A DNA stretch of 9,167 nt from a bacterium (GCA_030609865.1 JAUWSZ010000054.1:1-9167), one strand, 5' to 3'; shown: positions 1-6,297, counted from the first letter of the stretch. Notes: generated by a model not told the origin, from the letters alone. Translations and numbers: made by a program.

Positions 1-393
1 ATCGGCAAGCCCACGACCGAGCAGGAAAGGCTCGCGGACGCCTACCTGCGGGCGGCGGACACGCTGGTTAGCAGCATGAAAGCAGGTGCGACGATCGGAC
101 AGGTCTGGAACACGGTCAACGATGAGCTTACGTCATCCGGCTATGCGCAGTACACGCTCCCCGCCTTCGGGCACGGCATCGGGATCATCGGCCACGAGTG
201 GTATCCGGCGATCCTGAACAACGACGAGTTCCGGGATGTCGTCCTGGAGGAAGACGTCGTCGAGGTCGCGGCCCTGGTGATCAACGTCCCGGATGTGGGC
301 GGAATGAGGCTGGAGTGCCCTGTGCGAGTCACGCCGTCGGGCGGTGAGATGCTGACCAATACGCCGCTCGAATGGACCGTCCTCCCCGACTGA
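1..393 (+). CDS. M24-family (Xaa-Pro peptidase/creatinase fold) protein, C-terminal part only
   Basis: The frame is open from the first base of the window, so only the last 130 codons are present; the start lies upstream. The visible part matches the C-terminal half of the pita-bread fold: GHGIG carrying the family metal-binding His, then HEWYP, then GGMRLE carrying the last Glu ligand, then VTPSGGEMLT, which matches the family's VTexGxexLT strand. In peptidases of this clan a second Glu ligand lies in a (T/V)EPG motif about 20 residues before the last one. Here that stretch reads VVEVAALVIN, so the ligand appears to be replaced. That suggests an altered or non-peptidase member, although the two upstream Asp ligands cannot be seen. 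The stop codon TGA is formed by the first bases of a hairpin repeat. Family assignment is solid; substrate and activity are unknown. Confidence 0.85.
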   Translation: MGKPTTEQERLADAYLRAADTLVSSMKAGATIGQVWNTVNDELTSSGYAQYTLPAFGHGIGIIGHEWYPAILNNDEFRDVVLEEDVVEVAALVINVPDVGGMRLECPVRVTPSGGEMLTNTPLEWTVLPD

Positions 394-517
394 GGCTGTC
401 GAGAAACAGCCATCTGCGGCGTTGCACTCATCCTTCGTCACTCGGTGGACTTAAATGTCCAACCTCGTTCCTCAGGATTTCGTGCGCCTTGCACCTGGCC
501 ATTTCTCGACAGCCTCA
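391..517. repeat. 127-bp imperfect hairpin repeat (REP/MITE-like), ends are a perfect 16-bp inverted repeat
   Basis: TGAGGCTGTCGAGAAA at 391-406 is matched by its exact reverse complement at 502-517. The interior also folds back on itself to a 6-nt TTAAAT loop (451-456). Paired blocks include 409-412 with 496-499, 415-417 with 491-493, 424-427 with 482-485, 430-434 with 474-478, 444-446 with 462-464, and 447-450 with 457-460. No open frame of interest and no transposase is present, and I see no clear target-site duplication. The ends and interior resemble a hairpin repeat I recall from deltaproteobacterial intergenic regions; that recollection is not verified here. It could act as a bidirectional terminator or mRNA stabiliser between the convergent genes. 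Confidence 0.85.
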
Positions 518-581
518 GGGAGAAGGTGTTCTTCCACACCCTCCAGAGCGAAAAACGAGTCGTAGGGGGAGGGGCATCTGA

Positions 582-680
582 TGCGATACCCCTGTTCCGG
601 ACTTGGTTTTTGCCGGGCGACTTTGTAGAGGGCGAGGGAGACGGAGCCCAAGCAAATCGGAATGTGACAGGGGTATCGCA
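582..680. repeat. Second structured inverted-repeat element, about 99 bp
   Basis: TGCGATACCCCTGT (582-595) and ACAGGGGTATCGCA (667-680) are a perfect 14-bp inverted repeat. Inside, TCCG (596-599) can pair with CGGA (658-661), and CTTGG (602-606) with CCAAG (648-652). This leaves a purine-rich apical region, roughly 607-647. The sequence differs from the hairpin at 391-517, so this is a separate element. It may be a dispersed intergenic repeat or a structured RNA. A short minus-strand open frame that runs across both elements has no family features and is treated as spurious. Confidence 0.65.
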
Positions 681-682
681 CG

Positions 683-724
683 AAAAAAGCCAGGACGCGG
701 TCCGTGAGACCGGGTGCCTGGCTT
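683..724 (-). terminator. Rho-independent terminator of the FHA gene
   Basis: Read on the minus strand, AGCCAGG (723-717) and CCTGGCT (694-688) form a 7-bp outer stem. An inner CGGTC/GACCG-type stem and a TCAC loop sit on top, and a run of six T follows directly. It lies about 50 bases after the FHA gene stop, in the right orientation. A smaller CCCTG/CAGGG hairpin (755-768) lies between the stop codon and this terminator. Confidence 0.85.
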
Positions 725-773
725 GGTTCGACGAAGGAGAGTTTTCTGTTTCTGCCCTGTGCTCAGGGAACTA

Positions 774-1823
774 CTAGCTGACCTGCGTAAAATCGACGCG
801 AAGGTTGAGGTTCCCCAGACGAATCACATCGTTGTGGTTCAACGCGGCGACCTTCGACTGTATTCCGTTCACATAGCTCCGGCCCAGGACGTCCAGGTTC
901 TCGATGAAGTACTTACGATCCTTGAAGAAGATCCTGGCGTGGGATTCAGAAATCCCCTGGTCCGTCAACATCACGTCGGTGTTCGGCGAGCTGCCGAGCA
1001 TGATGTCGGCGGGGATCAGGGGAACGCGGTCCCCTTTGCGGGTTCCATCCAGGATGGTGAGATACCCTTGCGGGTAGGAAGAGGAGATGGTCTCCGGCTG
1101 GGCGGCGCCATGGCCGCTCGGAGCGTATGCCGAGTCCTGGGCATTCGTATACACCGGGCTTTCCTCCTCCTGCGCTTCCTCTGAGGTGGAGTCGGTTACA
1201 TCCTCTTCGTCCAGCATGGGAAGCGGGGTCTCTTCTTCTTCCCCGGGCTCGTCCACCTCCACCTGCTCAAACTCTTCCTCATAAGCGGATTCCTGCTCGC
1301 AAGAGACTTCTTCCTCTTTCGCAGACTCTTGTTCCATGAGGTCGTCAAAGCCGATGATGACATACTGGTCCAGGATCTCTTCCCTCTGGTCGAGGCGTTC
1401 GATGCTCTCCGAAAGCTGCCCTTTCAGATCACGGACTTCATCCTGAACGTCATCTTCGTCGTACTCCCCCACGATCCTGCGGAAGCGCAGCTCTTTGAGT
1501 CGGTCCCGCAGCTTCCGGCAGATGTCCTCGAGGACCTCCTTTTCAGACAAGTGTTCCTGATAGGCCTTTCGGAACCCGTCCTTCTGGGCCTCCAGCTCTG
1601 CGTCGACCTCCCCCTTCTGCTCGCGATAGTCCGCCTGCACCTGCTCCAGGATATAGGGCGGGACCATATCGCCGTACTTCTGCGTCTTTTCGATCAGGCG
1701 AGCGAATCGGTCGGATTCTTCCAGGAGACGGGAAAAGTCTTTCAGGCTCTGCAGGGATTCTTCTGTTGTGCCACCCGATCCGGAAACCTCGGACAAGGCC
1801 AACGTTGAGGCTGCCTCCGTCAT
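774..1823 (-). CDS. FHA-domain protein with acidic coiled-coil N-terminal region
   Basis: 349 residues, cytoplasmic, with no signal peptide or membrane segment. Residues about 20-155 are charged and predicted helical/coiled-coil (rich in Glu, Lys, Arg, Leu). Residues about 160-225 are a strongly acidic, low-complexity linker. Residues about 252-345 are an FHA fold, the domain that usually binds phosphothreonine peptides. The conserved SxSHA block is at 292-296 (SESHA), an Asn at 309 and YVNG at 317-320. The first FHA signature, normally Gly-Arg, reads LGSS (276-279), so the Arg that contacts phosphate in classical FHA domains is Ser. The ATG start follows AAGGAAGGAGAG. The gene ends in tandem TAG TAG stops. 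It has its own sigma-54-type promoter and its own terminator, so it is a single-gene unit downstream of the ATPase gene. Its partner is unknown; an adaptor or scaffold role is inferred. Confidence 0.88.
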   Translation of the reverse strand: MTEAASTLALSEVSGSGGTTEESLQSLKDFSRLLEESDRFARLIEKTQKYGDMVPPYILEQVQADYREQKGEVDAELEAQKDGFRKAYQEHLSEKEVLEDICRKLRDRLKELRFRRIVGEYDEDDVQDEVRDLKGQLSESIERLDQREEILDQYVIIGFDDLMEQESAKEEEVSCEQESAYEEEFEQVEVDEPGEEEETPLPMLDEEDVTDSTSEEAQEEESPVYTNAQDSAYAPSGHGAAQPETISSSYPQGYLTILDGTRKGDRVPLIPADIMLGSSPNTDVMLTDQGISESHARIFFKDRKYFIENLDVLGRSYVNGIQSKVAALNHNDVIRLGNLNLRVDFTQVS

Positions 1824-1854
1824 GGTACTCTCCTTCCTTCCTCTCTGGTTAACC

Positions 1855-1875
1855 GGTACGTCACTGGTACGTCAC
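1855..1875. repeat. Tandem direct repeat GGTACGTCAC x2, 11-bp period
   Basis: GGTACGTCAC occurs at 1855-1864 and again at 1866-1875, one base apart. One copy per helical turn is typical of cooperative binding sites. The pair sits between the sigma-54-type promoter and the FHA ribosome-binding site, within the predicted leader. A role as an operator or RNA-binding site is inference. Confidence 0.6.
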
Positions 1876-1905
1876 CGTTTTCATTAAGCGGATGAACAAA
1901 GGCAC

Positions 1906-1921
1906 AGCAAGGTCTGTGCCG
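1906..1921 (-). promoter_or_regulatory. Sigma-54 (-24/-12) promoter for the FHA gene
   Basis: The minus strand reads CGGCACA-GACC-TTGCT. It matches the consensus TGGCACG-N4-TTGCW with the invariant GG and GC exactly 10 bases apart (GG at 1920-1919, GC at 1908-1907). The expected start of transcription is near 1895, giving a leader of about 70 nt. The promoter is overlaid by a perfect 7-bp inverted repeat, GGCACAG (1901-1907) and CTGTGCC (1914-1920), which could be an operator or an accident of the promoter sequence. Confidence 0.65.
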
Positions 1922-2072
1922 AATTCGTAACCCGATGGTTCCACCTCCAACGCATTTCGGTTGTCCCCATAAAATATCCAACAATACCAACTAGTTAAAA
2001 GATCGCACCCTTTCCATCAAGACCCCCGCCCGTTCCCTCTTCTTCGTCCGGCTATGCACGCCGGGCGTCAAG
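1922..2072. other. Intergenic stretch between the ATPase and FHA genes; no gene seen
   Basis: This is the rest of the 260-bp gap between the ATPase stop and the FHA start. It is AT-richer around 1965-2000 (AAAATATCC, with the palindrome AACTAGTT) and pyrimidine-rich around 2006-2046. I see no coding frame with family features, no tRNA and no convincing sigma-70 promoter. Any activator sites for the sigma-54 promoter would be expected here. Confidence 0.4.
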
Positions 2073-2090
2073 GGCTTGACGGGTCAAGCC
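2073..2090 (-). other. Short hairpin over the ATPase stop codon
   Basis: GGCTTGAC (2073-2080) and GTCAAGCC (2083-2090) are a perfect 8-bp inverted repeat with a 2-base centre. The TGA stop of the ATPase gene lies inside it. No T-run follows on the minus strand, so it is not a standard intrinsic terminator. It may protect the 3' end or slow ribosomes. Confidence 0.45.
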
Positions 2091-4024
2091 GTTTGCTCTT
2101 TGCCCATGGGTATGATCTTCGAATTCTTCGCCTGTTGCGCCTGTTTGGCCCCGGGCAGTTGGTCCGCACAATAGGGGCAGTACTTCCAGCCCGCATCCAG
2201 CGTCTTGCTGCACGCCGGACAGGTCTCGATCAGCTTCGTGCCGCATTCCGGACACGCGATGAACCCCGCGCCGAGGATCGCAGTACTGGCGGGGCACAAA
2301 CTACCAAAGTCTTCATCGGTCTGGATGGCTCGAAGAACCTCGTCAACGGTGGTGGTTCCCTGCATGAGCCTTTCCACCCCGGCATGGGAAAGGGTCTTCA
2401 TTCCCTCGGCAACGGCAAGTTGCTTGAGCTGACCCTCCGAGGCCTCGGTAGCGATCGCCTCCTTGATCTTCTGGCTCAGGATCAGCATCTCGTAGATCCC
2501 TGCCCTGCCCTTGTAGCCGGTCTCGCCACACTTTCCGCAGCCGCTCCCGCGAACAAAGGTGTGTTCTTTTACCTGTTGCGGGCTCAGCGCAAGCCCCCTG
2601 AGGCTGTCTTCACTGGGTTGGTACTCCTCCCTGCAGAAGGGACAGATCACCCGAACCAGCCTCTGCGCGATGATCCCGATGATCGTCGAGGCGATCAGGT
2701 ACGACGGAACCCCCAGATCTCTCAACCGGGTGATCGTCGCTAGCGTGTTGTTCGTGTGAATCGTGCTGAACACGAGATGCCCGGTGAGCGACGCCTGCAT
2801 GGCGATCGTGGCGGTGGTGACGTCTCGCATCTCCCCGACCATGATCACGTCCGGGTCCTGCCTGAGGAGAGACCGCAGGACGTTTTCAAAGGTACGTCCC
2901 GCCTTTTCGTCCACGCCGACCTGGTTGATATCGGCCATTTCATACTCGATCGGGTCCTCGATGGTGCTCACGTTCTTCTCCACATCCGCTATCTGGGACA
3001 GAGCGGTGTAGAGGGTCGTGGTCTTCCCGCTCCCGGTAGGCCCGGTGACCAGGATGATCCCCTGGGGCTTCGAGATGAGGGAAACGAATTTCCGGCGCGT
3101 ATCCTCGTCCAGGCCCAGCTTGTCCAGGCCGATGAGGGAGCCCTCTGAGTCCAGGATTCGGATAACGACCTTCTCGCCGAAGGTGGTGGGCAGTGTGGAT
3201 ACGCGAAGATCAAGCGTCTTGCTGCCCAGCTTGACCGTGATCCTTCCGTCCTGGGGGATCCGCCTCTCTGCGATGTCCATGCTCGACATGATCTTGAGTC
3301 GCGAGACGATGGCGCCCTGGACTGTCTGAGGGAGTTCCAGGTCGATCCGAAGGGCTCCGTCGACCCGGATTCTCACGAGGAGTTTGTTCTTCTTCGGCTC
3401 TATGTGGATGTCCGAGGCCTTCGCCTCCACCGCCCTCGTGATGATCAGGTTCACCATCCGGATGATCGGTGCCGCCTCACTCTGTTTCTTCAGGTCCCCG
3501 AGCTCGGCTTGGGCCTCCTCTGTCTCTTCGACAAGCTCGACCTCCGTCGGAATGATGTCGCTCACGAGGGAATCGACCGAAGTGTCGACGTTGTAGTGCT
3601 TCTCTATGGCCCAGATGATATCGCTGTGGGTAGAGATGTAGGGCTGGATTCGATATCCGGTTGCGAATTGCACATCCTCCAGCGCATCGTGACTGAAAGG
3701 ATCGGCCATCGCGACGTGCAGGTCCCTGCCTCGCACGAGAATCGGGACGATCTGGTGCCTCTGGGCCAGCTTCTCGGAGATAATCTCGACCGCGGAGGGC
3801 TCGATGGTCGCTGCCTTCAGGTCGATGCATGGCATTCCGAGCTGGGAGGAGAGGGCAGCGGCGATGTCGTATTCGCTGCAGATGCCCTTGTCAACGATCA
3901 GTTCACCAATCCGCTTGTTACTGTCCTTCTGCTGTGAAAGAATCTTCTCGAAGTCTTCACGGGTCATGAGCCCCGACTCGACGAGGAGTTCACCAATTCG
4001 CTTCTTCTTCCCAGAAAGGGCCAC
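2084..4024 (-). CDS. PilB/GspE-family secretion or pilus assembly ATPase with MshEN domain and C-terminal double zinc ribbon
   Basis: 646 residues from the preferred GTG. AGGAG lies 6 bases upstream of it; a GTG 8 codons further up has no ribosome site. It is a hexameric cytoplasmic motor ATPase for type IV pilus or type II secretion assembly. N-terminus: two 24-residue motifs of the form RIGxxLVxxG...LxxQ (residues 9-32 and 38-61) separated by exactly 5 residues, the signature of MshEN domains that bind c-di-GMP. Core: Walker A GPTGSGKTT (328-336), Walker B with GEMRD (397-401), His box (H416, H423) and the family zinc site C461/C464/C496/C499. C-terminus: an extra domain of about 60 residues with two CxxC-x10-CxxC ribbons. 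The second is complete (C602, C605, C616, C619). The first lacks one Cys (C577, S580, C591, C594). No pilin, PilC or PilT gene is in view, so it is an orphan here. It follows the HDOD gene by about 134 bp. Confidence 0.93.
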   Translation of the reverse strand: MALSGKKKRIGELLVESGLMTREDFEKILSQQKDSNKRIGELIVDKGICSEYDIAAALSSQLGMPCIDLKAATIEPSAVEIISEKLAQRHQIVPILVRGRDLHVAMADPFSHDALEDVQFATGYRIQPYISTHSDIIWAIEKHYNVDTSVDSLVSDIIPTEVELVEETEEAQAELGDLKKQSEAAPIIRMVNLIITRAVEAKASDIHIEPKKNKLLVRIRVDGALRIDLELPQTVQGAIVSRLKIMSSMDIAERRIPQDGRITVKLGSKTLDLRVSTLPTTFGEKVVIRILDSEGSLIGLDKLGLDEDTRRKFVSLISKPQGIILVTGPTGSGKTTTLYTALSQIADVEKNVSTIEDPIEYEMADINQVGVDEKAGRTFENVLRSLLRQDPDVIMVGEMRDVTTATIAMQASLTGHLVFSTIHTNNTLATITRLRDLGVPSYLIASTIIGIIAQRLVRVICPFCREEYQPSEDSLRGLALSPQQVKEHTFVRGSGCGKCGETGYKGRAGIYEMLILSQKIKEAIATEASEGQLKQLAVAEGMKTLSHAGVERLMQGTTTVDEVLRAIQTDEDFGSLCPASTAILGAGFIACPECGTKLIETCPACSKTLDAGWKYCPYCADQLPGAKQAQQAKNSKIIPMGKEQTA

Positions 4025-4030
4025 AGAAAG

Positions 4031-4035
4031 CTCCT
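4031..4035 (-). promoter_or_regulatory. Ribosome binding site that decides the ATPase start
   Basis: The minus strand reads AAAAAAGGAGCTTTCT followed by GTG (4024-4022). AGGAG ends 6 bases before that GTG. The GTG at 4048-4046 is preceded by GCCCGGGCCT, with no Shine-Dalgarno sequence, and would put this AGGAG inside the coding region. Confidence 0.7.
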
Positions 4036-4158
4036 TTTTTACGTGCACAGGCCCGGGCAGAGATCTCCCACACCATTCATCGGACGTTCCCAGGGATTTC
4101 TGAAGGGGAATACTGCTTCTCGGGGAGCCAAAGTACGCCCTCGTACGGGGCGGGGTCG

Positions 4159-5040
4159 CTAGAATTTGAATATGTCGCGGAGCCCTTCGAGTTCGGCAAG
4201 GGCCTGGTCGATGACTTCTTCAGAAACGTGCGTTTCCAGGCGTGCCTTCTGCAGGACTTCTCCTGCGAGCCGGCGACTGTGTCCGCTTGCATTCGTCCCG
4301 ATCCCCGCCTCGATGCAGAGGGCGTCGGCCACATGGACCAGCCCCGCAACGACCGCCTGGCCCGGATCCTTCCCCGGCTCGTGATGCCACCGGACGACTT
4401 CGGCCAGGTAGGCGGGCAGGTTCCAGCTCTCGAGCAGGCGGGCGCCCACCTCTGCGTGATCGATCCCGAGAATCCGCTGCTCTGCGAAGACCAGGTCTAT
4501 CTGCTCCTGCTCGGCCAGTTCCATAATCGGCTCCGGATCCACTTCCCCGAAGGTACCGAGCACGATCTTTCCGATGTCGTGGAGAAGGCCTGCAGTGAAG
4601 GTGTAGCTGGGGATCTTCGGATGTAGGGCTTCCCCGAGTCCCCTCGAAACGACGGCCACGCCCATGAGATGGTCCCACAGTTCGCTCGGAGAAAGGCCGT
4701 ACCCTCTGACAGACTGCTGCGTCATCTTGCCGACAACGGATGCCACCACGAGCTGAAAGATCTCGTTCCTGCCCAGGAGGAAGATCGCGTCACGAACCGT
4801 ACTGACGGCTCTGGAATACCCGAAATAGGCGGAGTTGGCCAGGCGCAGGAGATTCGAGGTCAGGGAGGGGTCATACTCGATCGCTTGCGCCAGCTTCGAG
4901 TTCGGGGCATCCGGCTCCTGGACGACCCGAACGAGCTCCACCGACGCGGTCGGTATGGCGGCAACCGAAGAGAGCTTCGACAGGATCCTCTCCCTCGAGT
5001 CCGCTACCGGGTCGTCCTTCAACGCTGTTCCTTGAGCCAT
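4159..5040 (-). CDS. HDOD-domain signalling protein
   Basis: 293 residues, soluble. Residues about 22-222 form an HDOD (HD-related output) domain. Visible landmarks are the DPSLTSNLLRLANSAYFG block (57-74), the LLG turn before the central helix, LWDHLMG (121-127), AGLLHDIGK (150-158), GIDHAEVG (192-199), a WHHEP motif (218-222) and HVADAL (236-241). HDOD proteins usually act as non-enzymatic signal-relay or polar adaptor proteins, often next to pilus, chemotaxis or c-di-GMP genes. This one retains H124, H154-D155, H195, H219-H220 and D239, so metal binding cannot be ruled out. The GYP loop of c-di-GMP phosphodiesterases is absent. The ATG is preceded by GAGAGG. It sits 86 bp after the degenerate-GGDEF gene and upstream of the ATPase gene on the same strand, so co-transcription and a regulatory role for the ATPase are likely but inferred. 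Confidence 0.92.
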   Translation of the reverse strand: MAQGTALKDDPVADSRERILSKLSSVAAIPTASVELVRVVQEPDAPNSKLAQAIEYDPSLTSNLLRLANSAYFGYSRAVSTVRDAIFLLGRNEIFQLVVASVVGKMTQQSVRGYGLSPSELWDHLMGVAVVSRGLGEALHPKIPSYTFTAGLLHDIGKIVLGTFGEVDPEPIMELAEQEQIDLVFAEQRILGIDHAEVGARLLESWNLPAYLAEVVRWHHEPGKDPGQAVVAGLVHVADALCIEAGIGTNASGHSRRLAGEVLQKARLETHVSEEVIDQALAELEGLRDIFKF

Positions 5041-5126
5041 CCCTCAAGACCTCTCGTCTCTGGCTTCCTCGACGGAATCATTCCAACTCGTGTTGCCTTC
5101 ATCCGACGGAGGCTTTCATGACCGGT

Positions 5127-6185
5127 TCATTCAATGACGATCCTCTGGGTGCGCGACAACCTTGCGCGCATCAGGCAGTCCCGGGCCCTGGTCAAGTAGT
5201 GTCCGAGTTGCTGCCCTGCTTGACCCCGGATCGGGCCGTAGGACCCGCCTATGTGTACAGACAGGACGAAGCCCGCCTTGTGTATCGATTGGGTAGACTC
5301 GGCAAATCGCTGGGCGATGTCGTACAGGTACTGATGGTTCACCTTCGACAAGTAGATCAGAAAGGTGGAAAAATCATATCGGCCGATGATGTCGGAAACT
5401 CGAATGCCCGGCTTGATGCCGTTGTAAAAACGTTGCACCACCTCATCCGCCGTCTTCAGGTCGAAGGTCGTGTACAGCTCATGCATGTTTTCAACGCCGA
5501 TCATGATGATGGCGACATTGTGCCCGTCCCTCTCCGCCAGGCTGGAATAGGAGGAGATGACCTTCCGCAGGGATCTTCTGTTGTAAGCGCCCGTAACAGG
5601 GTCGACGCTGTTCTGCTGAGCCAACCGTTTGTTTTGGCCCCACATCCGTTCCAGGGAATCCATCAGCGCCGCATGGAGGTAATGGGGTTCACAGTGCTTC
5701 TTCATCCCCGCAAGGAAGTTCTTCAGATTGGTCTGGTAGTCCCACTTCACTACCTCCCTGTCCGGCACCGACATAACCGATTCGGGAAGGGAGCAGAGGA
5801 CAGGGTGGATCAGCTGCACCTCTATGCTGTAGGCCAGGTAGAAGTAGTCCATCACGCTCCTGAAGGCGGTGCAGGACTCCTGGATCGTGTCGATCCTCGC
5901 TTCCAGATCCCTTAGCTGGTCGAGCACCGCATGGGGGTTCCCGAGAGCCTCTATGGTCGGATCTTTCTCGACCCGTTCGGAGATCCTCTTCCAGTACAGG
6001 ATGTGTTTGCCCATGCCCTCGGCCATGCTTCTCCACAGCTGGGAGATCTCTTCGCTCATCGCATTGTTGGCCAGGACCCGATATGCATCGGCGGCCTTCT
6101 GATAGATGACCCAACAGGTATGGACGACCTCGGAGATGCCCTCCTCACGAACACCCGCGGCCGATCTTCTGGCAGTTGATTCCAA
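5127..6185 (-). CDS. Degenerate GGDEF-domain protein with helical N-terminal domain
   Basis: 352 residues from a TTG start. GGAGAAGAAG lies just upstream of the TTG, and no ATG or GTG fits near it. Residues about 15-190 are all-helical, soluble and rich in aromatic and charged residues. The pattern is weakly like ferritin/rubrerythrin four-helix bundles, but the metal-binding ExxH residues are not evident. Residues about 193-352 are a GGDEF fold: it opens with DPVTGAYNRRSL (195-206), and the C-terminal SVHIGGSYG block (309-317) is kept. The active-site loop that should read GGDEF is DFSTF (271-275, after R269-Y270), so diguanylate cyclase activity is very unlikely. It could be a c-di-GMP or GTP receptor or a protein-interaction module. 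It is the first gene of the leftward group that continues with the HDOD and ATPase genes. Confidence 0.88.
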   Translation of the reverse strand: MESTARRSAAGVREEGISEVVHTCWVIYQKAADAYRVLANNAMSEEISQLWRSMAEGMGKHILYWKRISERVEKDPTIEALGNPHAVLDQLRDLEARIDTIQESCTAFRSVMDYFYLAYSIEVQLIHPVLCSLPESVMSVPDREVVKWDYQTNLKNFLAGMKKHCEPHYLHAALMDSLERMWGQNKRLAQQNSVDPVTGAYNRRSLRKVISSYSSLAERDGHNVAIIMIGVENMHELYTTFDLKTADEVVQRFYNGIKPGIRVSDIIGRYDFSTFLIYLSKVNHQYLYDIAQRFAESTQSIHKAGFVLSVHIGGSYGPIRGQAGQQLGHYLTRARDCLMRARLSRTQRIVIE

Positions 6186-6297
6186 GGCTTCTTCTCCGTC
6201 GTCAAGGGGATCCGAACTCTACTAAATGTTCCATCGAACAGAATCGAGGAAAACTTGAAGAGAGTTGATTATCAATCCGAGAAGGCGGCCCGGGGTA

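Noticed and set aside
472..681. Minus-strand open frame of 69 codons across the two repeat elements
   Set aside because: It lies wholly within structured repeats, has no ribosome site or domain features, and its sequence is explained by the hairpins.
445..777. Plus-strand open frame of 110 codons after the M24 gene
   Set aside because: It runs through both hairpin repeats and the FHA terminator, with no coding character.
2054..2743. Long plus-strand open frame antisense to the ATPase gene, and similar long frames at 3404-3937, 5118-5915 and 6757-7425 (minus)
   Set aside because: They are shadows of GC-rich genes whose families are recognised on the other strand; composition is Arg/Pro/Asp-rich without domains.
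4025..4048. GTG at 4048 as the ATPase start
   Set aside because: It has no Shine-Dalgarno sequence, whereas AGGAG is 6 bases before the GTG at 4024.
4105..4135. Sigma-54-like sequence upstream of the ATPase gene (minus strand TGGCTCC...AAGCA)
   Set aside because: GG and GC are 11 rather than 10 bases apart and the -12 element is poor.
5041..5126. Possible terminator between the degenerate-GGDEF and HDOD genes
   Set aside because: Only weak GCCT/AGGC pairing and no T-run; read-through and co-transcription seem more likely.
6227..6240. TGTTC-N4-GAACA dyad as a LexA site
   Set aside because: The half-sites are in the opposite order to GAAC-N4-GTTC, and the flanking genes have no DNA-damage link.
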